This document shows, piece after piece, positions 48,146-60,700 of a DNA stretch of 64,000 nt (position 1 is its first letter; each line of letters starts with the position of its first letter). The notes under the pieces are model-generated. The model was not told the DNA's origin and searched no databases. It saw nothing but the letters and a program-made list of their open reading frames with translations. Both the position numbers and the translations under genes were made by a program. The stretch comes from Agelaius tricolor (taxonomy: Eukaryota; Chordata; Aves; Passeriformes; Icteridae), in NCBI GenBank assembly GCA_023055355.1, contig JALJCS010000006.1, forward strand, positions 34,813,001 through 34,877,000, given 5' to 3'.

Positions 48146-48988
48146 ATCGTTTTACATTTATTGCAAGAAAGCAACTTATGGCAGTAAAAGAGTGTTGTAA
48201 GTTATAGCAAAAATCAAAAGCTGTCATGAAAGTTTACTGAATAATTTTCAGTGCAAAGCTTGGCTGAAGCAGTAATGAACTGAAATGTCCCACTTACAGC
48301 TGCTTCAGTTTTAAACAATGAAAGCTGCTTCAGTTTTTCATAGCAATGAAATTATTATATGAAACAGATGCATCTGTAGTGACACTGCTAACACCGATCT
48401 CAACTCTGTCACAGTTGTGTAGAAACAGCAAAAACCCAATTTTATTTATTGAAAAATTCGGATACCTAAAGTGAAGTTATCAGTGGTTCTACTAAATTTT
48501 ATGTTACAACTTTGTATTTTACATTAAATATGTAATTGAAGTGCTTTATGTACTGTTTATCATTGCAATGAAAAGGTAGTCAGAATGAACTTCTCTAGGC
48601 TGTTAAACTGCCTTTTATTAGCATTGAAACTATATTTGCAGTGCATTATCTTAGACTAATTTTTTTTTTGTATAAGAAAATTGCCATCAAAGCATAGTTA
48701 ATCTGAGCTGAATTAGATTATAATTGGAGTCCTTCTGAATGGGGATTTAAAATTATTCTGTATTGTCACCGAGTAACAATACATTATTAGGATATTAAAA
48801 GTAGTTGGCAGCAGTATCATAAGAAGACATTTCATATTAACACTTTGTGCAGAATTAACTCAGTCCATTTCTTTGCACATTTTTCTTGTATCTTCTGTTA
48901 TAATAAACTGCAGAAACGTCAGTGCATTAAAGGTTTTCCAGCTTTAAAAATGCATCACATATTAAGATATAGCTTAAGAAAGGAGTCT
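48146..48988. other. Non-coding stretch, possibly conserved
   Basis: Non-repetitive sequence apart from a near-duplicate AGCTGCTTCAGTTTT (about 48297-48312 and 48323-48339). No gene recognised. The 60-codon frame at 48845-49033 runs through the hairpin element and is not called. Confidence 0.4.
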
Positions 48989-49042
48989 ATCCAAAGCCTT
49001 TTGAAGTCAATTGAAAGACTGCGACTTCAATGAGCTTTGGAT
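48989..49042. mobile_element. Ancient palindromic MITE remnant, both arms
   Basis: The left arm 48989-49008 (ATCCAAAGCCTTTTGAAGTC) and right arm 49023-49042 (GACTTCAATGAGCTTTGGAT) are reverse complements at 17 of 20 positions around a 14-base spacer. They are followed by GGGGCCC. This is the arrangement of a sauropsid palindromic repeat with GATCCAAAGCCCATTGAAGTC and its complement ending TTTGGATCAGGCCC. Such elements are non-autonomous DNA transposons that stopped moving long ago. No transposase is present nearby. Confidence 0.65.
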
Positions 49043-49713
49043 GGGGCCCACAATGTGCTTATTGCAAAGTAACAGCTGTGCAGGCCTTTGTTTTGAGGAG
49101 AATCTGAAGTCTTATATTTGATGGTTGGGATACAGTGAAAAGCGAAAAAGAAGAAAGATGGAGGCAAAATAATACATAGCATTTAAAAATGGAAATGAAT
49201 GCTGTTTGTCTTAATTAGGAGATGCATCATAAGCCTTTGGCTTTCATTATTCAACTGAAAATATTTGAACAAAAAGCATCTGAAGAGGTCAGGATGTTTC
49301 TGTGAAGTTTTTTCAGGAGGGCATATGAGCATTATTTTGCAACCAAAAGGGAATAACATCCTCACAGCTCTTTCAAATACAAATGAAGAAAAATGACATA
49401 TCTACTTGACTTTTTTATTTCTCTAACATGTATACTGGGGGTAGTGTGGGGGGTGGTTTACTTACAGCTTACAGCAGAAGGAAGTACCAATGACTCAGAA
49501 CTCAGTTTGCTGGGGAGTGAAATTCAACTACTTTTTCATGTCATATATGATTACGTAGTTGGTAACCTTTAGAAATAGTTAACATGGCAAACATTGGCAT
49601 AATGTAGTCAATTCTATGCCCAGTGAGTAGAAATAAATGTGAGAAATAAACATTGTCAGATAAAATATATTTGAATAGCTAAATAGATGTGCCAGCTGAT
49701 GCTTACTAGATTC

Positions 49714-49721
<8 letters not shown>
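49043..49721. other. Non-coding stretch, nothing recognised
   Basis: Moderately AT-rich. A short G-rich patch (GGGGGTAGTGTGGGGGG) lies at about 49436-49454. No gene or repeat recognised. Confidence 0.55.

Positions 49722-49749
<28 letters not shown>
49722..49749. repeat. (AT)14 microsatellite
   Basis: Fourteen uninterrupted AT units. As a self-complementary array it can extrude a cruciform and is likely to be length-variable. Confidence 0.98.
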
Positions 49750-49753
<4 letters not shown>

Positions 49754-51279
49754 CTCACTTTAAAGAAATATAATTACGTAAAAGTCAAATACGTCTTGAC
49801 TGTCATTTGCCATAGTTTTTGCTCAGCAGGGCTTTTTAATAGCAGAACAACACTACAAGTTTTTGAACTTTTGTTTTGCAATAACTCTCTCCATTATTTC
49901 TGTTTTGCTCTACATACACGACACTGCTGAAGAGGCAGTGGCAATGGCAAAGCAAATGCACCCTGTACATTTCAGATGAACGAAATTAAGAGGCAAACAT
50001 AGAGACAGAAACGAAGAAAGGTTGAGGCATATTGGGACCACTCTCCTGTTATCAGAGGGTGAACATCATATAATGCCTTAATGAAAAGATCAAGATCTAT
50101 CAGATATATTTTTACAATTGAAGGATGGATCCAGATGCTCCTTATTGTAACGCTGTGAAATGTCTTTTAATTAACAAAAGAATTTTACTCTTGATGAAAC
50201 CATACCAGTTTATTCTTCTGAAAATATCAATTTTCATACTCATTCTTTAGTGTTTACCACTACTGTGCTTCCTGACAGCAGCATGCACCTATCTCAGGCT
50301 CCTTTAGATTAGAATAAGCAAAGAAACCCCTTTCAGCATTCTCATACATTTCTTGCTTATTACATAGCTGTTTTCTGTATCTTTTTGTAGTTTGAGTTTC
50401 CTCTTTGTTTTAGTAGACATAATTCTATATTTTTGGTATTCCAGATAAGATTTACCAATATCTAGTCACTTTCCTGCCTATTCTGGAAATACCTTGACTG
50501 TAGCACATTTGCCCTGACTGCTTACATGCACCTTTTCTTTATTGCATCACAGTGGCTGTGTATAAACTCCAGACCACTTGTGCCTTGTGGCACCCCACAG
50601 CCCTTAAAGCTGTATAGAAAATCTTCTGAATGGTAGCTGAATCTAGACCCATGTAAAGCCAAGTATTCTGTAAACGTGAGCACAGAACAACAGTGTATGT
50701 TCCTCTTTTAATTTTTATTAACTGTGAATGCAAAGAATAAGTTTCTAGATGTCCTCCATCTGGGGAACATCAAAGAATAAATTTCTGGATGTAAAAATAC
50801 ATGTATTTTTATTTCATGCAAAATACATTGAAAATTGCATAATCAAACATAAAAGAAACAAGACTAGGAAATACTTGGCTTTTACCGAGTCCTAGGAGTT
50901 TTGTTCACTGACATTTTACAAATACAAAAGAAAATGTTGCCACTGCACCTGTTTTCACTGAACAAATGTTTTTGGTTTTGGGGGAGAGGGGACCTCGTAC
51001 AAGCCTTTATATGATGATTTTTAAGTACTCTTAAAGACTTATGCACAGAACTGAATTATGGAATATTCTTGCATCTTTCTTATTTCCTGTGTGCTTTCAA
51101 CATCTTGTTGAATATTATGGGTCAATCAAAGCCCCAAAAGTATATATTAGAAGATGTATATACTGATCAGAAGCACAGAAGTAGCTCGTCTGGATACAGT
51201 AGCAGCACAAATTTATGAAAGATTGTACCAAGCAGAGCATGCAATCATTAAACACTTTGACACTTTGAGGAATTTTGGC
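49750..51279. other. AT-rich non-coding stretch
   Basis: A short direct repeat AAAGAATAA[AG]TTTCT[AG]GATGT occurs near 50732-50752 and 50771-50791. No gene recognised. Confidence 0.55.
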
Positions 51280-51306
51280 TAATGTCTCTGTTAAAGAGAG
51301 ACATTA
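51280..51306. repeat. Perfect 10-bp inverted repeat, 7-nt loop
   Basis: TAATGTCTCT (51280-51289) and AGAGACATTA (51297-51306) are exact reverse complements around GTTAAAG. It is a smaller example of the same foldback type seen at 10.0, 18.4 and 34.1 kb. Confidence 0.9.
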
Positions 51307-54300
51307 CACCATTTCTCCAGTCATTGCCTGGCCTGGAGAAGGAATATTAATTTTCTCTATAACTGGTATGATGCTTCCTAAGATTTGGGAAATAAATCAT
51401 ATTCTATATGCATTTCTTTACTTCTGAGCTGACTGCTTCCACTCCTTCGTGACTGCAGCAGCAAAGGGAAAGATCATGCAAAGTCTCTTCTTCATGAGAC
51501 GTTTTAAAATACTACTTTTTGACAAGATTTTCTGTTTTCTTTTTCCTCTCAGCTTTGAATGGCTAAAGATGTCAAAGGCAGGAATACTTTAATAGTTTTA
51601 TTTGTTTCATGTTACAAATATCTCTACCATAAGTAGGTGCTGTAGAATGTGCTTCTAAGCTTTTTAATGTATTATCAATGTCAACCTAACTCTCAGATAA
51701 CTTCTCTGCAGCTAGCTAGGACTTGAAATAATGAGCTTCTTAGAGCATTGAATCAGGGCAAAAAACTATTGGAAATTCCACAGCGAATATTGTGCTTGCA
51801 AAACAGTCTTGGCTGCCTGTAATTTAGTAAGAGTACCAGGCAGTTTCTTTGATCTTAGTGTTTAAATGTCTCTAAAGAAAACTTTGTTTAGTTTTATTTA
51901 TTTTTTCATTTATACCTGAAGTCATTTTCTTTGCTTTCCTGTTAAATGTTCAATAGAAAATTAATGTGTTTTGGATCAGGCACATGTGCATTTTTTTGGC
52001 CTTGCATTATTCATTAATAGAATTTATTTATTTATTTACCTCCTAAACAAGGAAACGTGCTTTTTCCTGTGAGACATATTTCCCAATTGTATTAATATTA
52101 TTTATTGCTTATGTTCAGTGGCAAGACAGGTATACATTTAAGCATCAAATCACCTAAATTCAGTGTGACTTTTGGACATTCATTAAGGCCCAATTCACAA
52201 AGAAGCTTAGAAAATTGAATAAAGTTGAGGCATCCAGGAGAAGAATTCAATGCAAGGCTTTACAGCAAACAGAGTTTTAGTTGACCCAGAAGTGGCATTA
52301 CAATACCCTACACATCACAGTGCAGTCAGCTAAGCCCACATGGAAGGAATGTTCAGAGAACAAGTATGCCTGAAAAAGAGAAACCTCTCCCTGCTTAGCT
52401 GTGTCTGTCACAATATAAATTCAGGGTTTACAGCACTCTCTCATGGGCTTAAATGCCCATGATGTGCTCTGTGATTTCACCATGGCTCTGTGTCTTTCCA
52501 AGCAATAGCAGTACTAGTTACTCACATTGTGTACAATAGTCTCAAAATTAGAACTGTTGACAATCAGGAAACAGGTTTTATGCACAGCTGAAGAAATTAC
52601 AGATAGCTTTTCTGGATTACTGCTAAATTAACCTCTAAGACATACAAGAAATTAATTTGACTTCACATGGATCACCTATCACTGGCTTCCAGCTGCCACC
52701 TAAATCTCAGTTCAAAATCTTGTGAGTATCAGGGTTATTTTGGAACCTGGAAGAGGAGAAATATGCAAAACACTTAAAAGGCACAATGTTCTATAAGTAA
52801 CCAAGTATTTTCACTGTTGAACATGATCGCACTGGCAATTTGCAATTTGTTTAGTACTTGAGACTCATACTTTTCCATGAGTTTAAAGCAAGGAGCAGCT
52901 TTTATATTTTTTATTTGAGAGGGTTTTTTTCTCATTCTCAGGAGCTAAAAGCTTTTGATTCCTGTTGCTCTCATCACTTCATTCTAGATAATGCCTTGAC
53001 AACTTGGGGCAAATGCTGAGCTTTGAAAAGTGACCACTGCAATTCTACTATAAGACACTGCTGAATGCTAGAGAATCAGTGGGAATACTACTCAAAGGGT
53101 AGAGTTTTAGGGTTAATCACATTTGTACCTCAATCTAAAGGAAACCAAACAGAAATTATGTGTTTCAACATAAATTTCAACCCATTGGTTGGCAGCATCC
53201 TGTTTCTAAATATCTCATTAGACCAACTGGCTGCTTCTCAAGAAGTTTCTGCTTTGCCTTCCTGAATACTAGAATGCATACATGAATCCTGCAGGCACAT
53301 CAGAAGATTAGACAAAGTTATATCAAAATAACTGAGGCATGTAAACTGAAAACTGAAGAGTATTGCCATTAAAAATTTCATAGAAAACAGGAATATACAG
53401 AAAATTTTTCTATGTTTTCATTCAGTGAAAGGTAAATACAAGAAGAAATGTGACAACAATACAGAGAATTTTATGCATTAATAGGGCTGATGGTTTTTCT
53501 AATGATCTTTAAACAGAGAAACAGGCTCTGTGTTCATCACTGATAGAACATTTGCTAATATATACTAATTCTCACTCAAGCGTCCTGCCTGCTCTTAAGC
53601 TGGTGACACCACTCTCTTTTGTTTCATTGTAACTCCCTTTTCTGTATTTGAGGATGTGTAAGTTGAAGTGAAAACAAAGGGATGCATTTCTTTTTCCCTT
53701 ATTGCCTACTATGTAAGCAAGAGTATTTCAGAGCAATGATAGTTTAATAAATATGTGTTATAAAATGCTTAAAATCATGATGTTTGCCAACAGCAAATAA
53801 AAAATATTTTCGTACAGTTACTAGTTTTATCATCAGAAAATTTACATAGAGCAAAAGAGGGATGCCAGAACGTACAGAAATTTGTGTTAAATGTATCGAA
53901 ATTTAAGAGAAAACTATGTTTGTCTGAGGATTTCTGTAGGTTTTGTGAAATTCCAGCTCATAAATATGCCTTTATTTAAACCCCATTTACTGTGTTCAAT
54001 GTCTAAGAGCTGTGCTACAAGATACAGAACAGAAGCAAAGCAATAGCTTTTGATGTCTGACTCAATTTATAACAAGAAGTCTTTACAACAAGCTAAGATT
54101 CCTTTTGTCATGTTGTACATTCTTTTATCAAACTTTTACTCCATTTTCAATCTGTGCAATCATCCCTAGATTCAAGAAAAAATTGCGCCATATCCACAGT
54201 AGATATACAGTGTTAAGATTATAAAGATTATGAGGCAGGATTTCTTTTAGTAATTTCTGCTAAGCTTCAGGACTGCTCCATAATTTTACCCACAAATTCT

Positions 54301-56084
54301 TGTAAATTTGTATTTCATCAATTTCCTTAATTATAATCACGCTATTCAAGCTTCTGCTTTGGAATTTGTTCATGATCAGACACATGAACCCATGTCAAAA
54401 ATGTGAGTTATTTAACACAATTTTCAGCAAATTCCCTGAGAAGCCATATAATTTTGAGGCATAAAAAAGGTACGCTAATGATGAAGATTTTCTTTCTAAT
54501 AAGGAAATTACTTTGATGTAAATACTCCACCAAGATAAAATAAGCTGCACTTTCTAAACAAATAACTGAATGTGCAGGTAGTAAGAAGGATGGAAATCCC
54601 AGGTTTTTTTCTGCAGATATTGAACTCTTGAATTGAAAAGGTATCTCAAACTTTCATTTAAATGGTGTGTTTCACTGAGTTTTGGAATTACTGCTGCTGT
54701 TTCAGTAGCACCATTATGTGAATATTGAAGACTGGCTTTCTTTAGAGAATGCAACTCACATTTTAATGAGTTTTTAAAATTGTTCAGTTTACCCTGAGAT
54801 GTTGCAAATAGTTTTAAGCCTTTACATTATTTGAAAATTGAAGGTGTATGAAGGTCATTGGTTGGAAAATACAAATACATAGCATCAAATGAAGACAGAT
54901 GGTGACCGCATACATCACTGAAGACAGACTAAATAATGGCTCTTTTGCAGCAAACCTCAACTTAACTCTGGTCTTAGCCAGACCAGAAATTTTAACCAGA
55001 AAAATTGCAAGACACAGATCTGCTACTATGCAATATTTAAATTTGTTGACTGTGTTCAGCCATTTTGTAAGATTCAGTTAAATCTTAGAATATCCTCTTG
55101 TTTTCACAGAAAAGGCAAAACATCTAAATAGGGGATCTCAACTAGAGAAGTTTGTAGGATTTTCTTTCTCATATTGAAAATATCCATGATGAAGTCTGTG
55201 TTCTTTACTTCTGGAAGTCATTCCTACGACTTTTAGCTGTGGTGAATCCTAGTCTCCTATAGGACACAGCTGAAAATTTCTGCAGCTAATGGACAATCAT
55301 ATGTGAAGGATTTGCATATTAACATGCTTTATTCTGAGCACAAAATATATAAATTAAATAAATAAATAAAATTTTAAGATTGTGTTAGTTTTCATTCCAG
55401 TCTGATAACAATTTTTCACCTTCCTAAATATCTGTCTAAACATCAGGACACTCTAAATTATTGTAGTGGGTAGTAAGGCTGGCTCAATTGCCCTGTTTTA
55501 AGAAGGGAGCAAGGAAAAAAATTGGGTTTTTGTCAGGTAGTTAGTTTTAGTTAGTTAGTTACTTTTTGTTAGTATTCCCTGATTTATTTTCTGTATTTGT
55601 TTTATTCCTGTGCATAATCTGAGTAAGTTTTCTAACTGATAGGACTGAATGTAAGGAGGAACATTGCTGAATGTAGGAAATAGTGTTAGGGATGCAAAAC
55701 TTTGGCACTTTCCTCAATTCTGGAAAGAATTGAAATTAATTATAAAGGGCAAAAAATTGACTCTTTTTTCAGTACACTTGGTAGAACACTTTTTTTTTTC
55801 TGTGTTATTTGTAGTACTAGCTACTTGGATCAATGGATTGCTAATTAGAAACTGACTTTGGAAGGCTGCAGCGTGCTTCTCAATGATTCATGTGTTTGCA
55901 TTGATTTTTGCATAAAAGCAAAATCTAGCTGTAATATTTAGCACTTAGAAATTGGTCCTCAATGAACTATTTGTAGCTTAATAGGCTTGATAATACTTGG
56001 AAGCTCATTATTGTGTTTTTATAATTATTTCTTGGATTAAACTATATACATACACACATATGTATATACACACAACAGTCACAC
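51307..56084. other. AT-rich non-coding stretch
   Basis: No gene supported. Items seen are (TTTA)n at about 52022-52038, a possible MITE arm near 52187-52234 (AATTCACAAAGAAGCTTAG and GAGGCATCC, a faint match to a sauropsid AATTCACAAAG..CTTAGG repeat), (AAAT)n at about 55356-55370, a (TTAG)n patch at about 55537-55560 and a TATACACACA patch at 56041-56075. Confidence 0.55.
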
Positions 56085-56604
56085 TCGCATACGGAGCTGC
56101 ATGAAGCCAAAAGACAAGGTAGGCAGCAGCTTATGGCAGCAGACTGTGTGCTTCCTCTTTGCCAGGGATGGGGCCTGGCTCTCCAGGATGAACAGCAGGT
56201 CTTTGTTTCCTGCTTCATACAGCCATCTTCCTCTCCTGCTGCTGCTAACACTGAGCAAACAAGCAGGGTGTAACCTAGGGATGTGCAGCTTCTTAGGGAA
56301 AGGATGGCCACTTTTCTGTCTGCCTTTCCTCCAGGAAGGTGTGTGGCCTAGGTGATCTGTCACAGCCATCCCTTTCAATGTCCTGCTGTTCCTTATCCCG
56401 GGAGGAGCAGGCCCTGCCTCTGTGGGAGGATGGGACACTGCAGGCCTTCCTGTCAGGAAAAGGGTGGTGGATGAGGATGGTCCATGGGTGATAAGTAAAG
56501 GGTGGATGGTGAAAGTTCTGTGCTTCAGGACAGTGAGGAAGAGGGAGATCACCCATGAAAATAGTTAAGGTCCCAGAAGCGCAGAGGGATAGAAGAGCTG
56601 TCAC
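56085..56604. other. Second GC-rich patch
   Basis: Composition is clearly GC-richer than the flanks, with few CpG dinucleotides. Open frames of 157 (56079-56552, minus), 103 (56293-56604, minus) and 84 codons (56101-56355, plus) overlap on both strands, the pattern expected of stop-poor GC-rich sequence. I recognise no domain. It may be a decayed retroelement or a lncRNA exon. No terminal repeat was found. Confidence 0.5.
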
Positions 56605-57581
56605 TACCCTGATAACACAACCTCACTAAAGCCTCACTTATCTTCTCCAGCCTTTTTAGTCTTCTCAATCACTTTGTACCCAGAATATCATGGACCTTCA
56701 TTGACCTCTGAGTTGCAAGCTCCAGTCTTACTCCAGAAACCCCATTCTCTCCCCCCACAACCCATCTGTTCTGTCCGCTGAAGCCTCCACTGAATCTTTT
56801 TAGCCTCTTTCTCCCATCTGCTGTGACCCATATTGCTGCTTCCATAAAACTGATTCTGCCTACACTGCTGAGAAGCCTTCAGCTGAGTTAGCATATACAA
56901 TATGGATTGTTGGTGTCATATGGCCTATATATGTATGTGTCTATAAATAGATTTATTGTCTGGATATGCAGCCAACAGTTCAGCCAAGGCTCCTGTGAAC
57001 ATTCTTAACTTTTTGTCCATGAATACTTAAAATATAAATGTAGGCACCTGCTAAAGTTCCTTGCAAAACTAGGGAACTAATATCCAGATGGTTAGTTACA
57101 GGATCTGTATCTAAGATTCAACTTCATTCTCAATCTGTGGACATATTTAAGGCTATTGATGAGATCTTTGCTTCCAAATCCATGAACCTTCAGAGAACAA
57201 GTTTTTGCACTAAACTGCCAAGGTCAACCTGACTATTTTATCATATCTTTATTTATCACAGCCAAGAGATTACGGAAATTTTTTTCGCTCCATTTTCCAT
57301 TTCTGATTTAAATTTTGCAGTATGTAAGTCTGTATTTCTTCCTGAGGACAGGTTTCCAATTTAAAACTTGCAACATATTTGAACTCTTTGAAAAGAATAG
57401 CATCCAGACTGACCATTTAGCAAATCTCTTAAGCAAAATACTGATATTGTAGTGATTCCAGATTTAATTTTCAACTTTGAAAACTATTTCTGCCTGTTCC
57501 CGTGACTAGCACAGAAGCTGCACTAAACCAGAACAGTATCAATTAACCACAGACACCCAACTGTAAGAGCTACTTTAGCAG
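56605..57581. other. Non-coding stretch, nothing recognised
   Basis: GC content declines across the first 300 bases to ordinary AT-rich sequence. No gene or named repeat. Confidence 0.55.
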
Positions 57582-57760
57582 ACAGGTGGAATTGGACAAA
57601 TTATCATACGAGGTTACACAGAAGGAAGAACGACCTGCAGACTCTCTAGAAGAATTGCAAGCCAGAGATGGCCCCCTCCCTTTGCTGCAATTATCTCCAA
57701 ATCACACCTGCCAAGCTGTAGGGAAGCATTCCCGTGGTTTGTGGCTAAGAACACAGTCAG
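57582..57760 (+). other. Exon-like open block, unrecognised
   Basis: A 179-base block follows an acceptor-like TTTAGCAG (ending 57581, weak pyrimidine tract) and ends at a strong donor CAG|GTAAAC (GT at 57761). A frame is open throughout. It encodes about 59 residues that look protein-like: an acidic, helix-prone start (VELDKLSYEVTQKEERPADS), then LEELQARDGPLPLLQL and a more basic end. There is no domain I recognise. The opposite strand is also open (57614-57814). The donor is the best part of the evidence. It could be a real coding exon of an unrecognised gene, a lncRNA exon or chance. Confidence 0.2.
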
Positions 57761-60700
57761 GTAAACTGTTATTTTATTTGGATTAGAAACCCTCCATACT
57801 TCCAATTTTTTCAAAGAATGCTGTACTGTAACTGTTTCTGTAGGAAAAGAGACATTATCAGTATAAAAATCACATTAGAAATTTTTTTTTTTAATTATTA
57901 TTATTAACAAGCTTTAGGGTGGTACACCATTGAAAGATTTTAGTCTCAGAGTTAGAGAATGAGTAAGAATGATTCTTATCATCAAGACTAAATTGAGACG
58001 CTTTTCCACATAGATATGAGAATGTAGTTCCTCTATTGAAGGAGACCAGGATCTAGAGAGCATTTGTGCTAAATGAAAAACTTCCTCGGTTTCTAAGAAA
58101 GTGGTATTAATACAAGACAAAAATTTCAAGGCCTGAATCTTTGGAGAGATAGATGAGATATCTGAGAGTCAGAATATCACCTCTTGGGATTCTCAGTGGT
58201 GAATCTTAATCTGTTATATCTATTAAAATATTTTGGAAGTGATGAGATCAGAAGTATGGAATCAATCCTCCAAATTTTTGTGGTATATGATTTCTATGTT
58301 AAGAATCCAATTCTCTCTGACTGCAATAAATCGCCAGCAATTCTTCCTGATGGTCTTTTAGAATATGGAAAAATCATGTGTGTACAAATTATTTGAAAAT
58401 TATTGTTTTAGAGAAAGTAGTTCACACTGGAGGTCATAACAGAAAATATTTATTTTTGTGAAAGAAAATTGTGTTCAATGCAATTGGTCTCATTCATTGT
58501 GTCTGCCTCAGTACATGGAAAGAGAGTGAGAGGGCAGTACTCTATGCAGGCAGTCAAACTCAATATGTAGGAGAAACAAAATGACAGCAGCTATTTGTAT
58601 GATTGACTTTCACATGACTATGCCATGCCCAGTGTTTGAATCTTAGCTGCAGAGTCCAGATGGTATCTTATGGAGAGCCAACACTTCGATCTTGAGCACT
58701 GGCTCATTTTTTTACAGGTCTAGAGCTAAACCACTGGATAAAAGATCTGAGATTTATGCTTGTGGTCACAAGATGGTCTGAGGCACCTCTGTAATCTGAG
58801 CACTGACATGTAGACATAGCTGCTGTTATTCTAAAGAACAATTATCTGAGGGAGAGTGAAAAATAGGGAGATTAAAATAAAGAACATTGGATTTCAAATT
58901 TGCTCTTGACAGAAATAGATTTAGCCTCAGTTATTTTTAGCAAATTATCAAAACACATTTTCATTGCAACTTAATTATCTTCAATACATTAATTTATTTT
59001 ACATTATAAAAATATTATACATACTGCAGTGTTCATAAAGTATTAACTTAAATATAAACATTTGCATTAATTCATGCAATGGTGATCCATGATGCCAGCA
59101 AATTTTAAAACCAGTCTTACATTACACATGATCTAATTGCCTCTATTATATTGACAGATATCTAGAAATTAATTTGATTCTACCATTAGGCTGTTTCAGA
59201 GATTCATATCAGAAATGCTCAATAGAACTCTAGTGATGTTATTGGAAAAAATTCCTTTCTTCAGTTTTTGTATTACTAAGTCAGTAAAGGAACATATCAG
59301 TCAGAGTAGGGGCTGGTCCTATAATTTTAGAATCCTACATTTTTGTCAGGCCTTATGATTTTTTTGGTGGTTTTGGTTTTTTTGGAGGCAAATTGGCTGA
59401 AAAAACTGCTCTTGGGAAAGTGGCTTATAATGTCGGATAGAGAGAAGCATGCTTGGTAATGTTATCATATCCCTTTTGGAATCTGTCGTGAGAATAAACG
59501 GTGTCCAGGATGATACTTGGGGTTAGGTCAAATGTGAGAGAGAAGTTAAACAGTATGAACAATTAAGAATCCAGTTTTCAGCCACTCACTCTATTTTATT
59601 TGGCAGTGTAGGTGTACCTAGAGAGCTTATATCTGAGTTTCCTTGTCTTTTACATGGGACTTGAAGATGAAAAAGGTATGATAAAGGTAACAATGGTCTA
59701 TATGGGATCAACTACTGACACAGCTTTCCTGTCATGATGTTTTTTCAAGAAAATATGCAAATTCAGGCATTTTCATAGCCCTGCCCTTTAAATGTGAGGC
59801 TCATGGTTATGTTAAAGTGCAAACTGCTGTGTAGTAGAAAGAGAACTGATATTGTGTTAAATGCATTACTTCAGGTTCTGACATCCCTGCCACAGGAGGT
59901 GATCAACCTCTGCTAAACATTCTACTAGAAAAGAATACAACTGGCAATGAGTTCCTGCAAATTTCATGTTTACTGGATTGCTCTGGACTTTTAGACAAGG
60001 CTTGGGCCTGTTCTTCATTTACATTTTCCTACATCATTTTTCTTTCAACTAATCACAGCCAGTCACAGACAGAATTTTACCAAGATATCTAAGGATTCTC
60101 TTTCCAGATACTGTGATTGTAGCTGCTTTTTCAAGCAAAACTCTTGTCATAGTTTTTCTTTAAGGGCAAGAATGTGATGGTAGGACTGAAAAACTTAAGC
60201 ACGTGTAGACTGTAATTCAAATACAGGTTCTCCCCTCCATTCTCCATCTGCATGCCCACAAAAATCCATATTTTCCTCTTGAATCCATGCTTCATCCCTA
60301 TGTCCTTCAACTCTGGTCCTCCAAGTTTTCAGCATCTTCCCACCTGCTTCTCATAACATGGTGTTTACATTTATTCCTTCCAATGTGTGAGACCTTCATG
60401 GTGAAGCACATCAGGATAAGCCATTGCTTTGTTGCTTCTTTTTGTGGATACAATCTACTTGATAGATATCCTCTGAAATGTATGTCTGTAGACTTATGGG
60501 AAAATTAATAAAACAGAAATTAAAACTGACAGCTTTGAAATTATATGCTACCCTTAGCATATGGACTACCTCACACGAACACTTTACAGGATTTGTATCA
60601 GGATTATGGACAGTAACTCAATAGGGGATAACTTCCAAACTATATTCCTAAATCTCATTTGACAGGTTTTGGATGCTGTATAATTCTTACAGTATTATAA

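Noticed and set aside
52187..52234. Fourth ancient MITE arm (AATTCACAAAG..CTTAG..GAGGCATC)
   Set aside because: The match is too short and gapped to separate from chance by eye, so it is noted only in the block description.
56079..56552. 157-codon minus-strand open frame as a gene
   Set aside because: Frames are open on both strands in a GC-rich patch, and no family features are visible.
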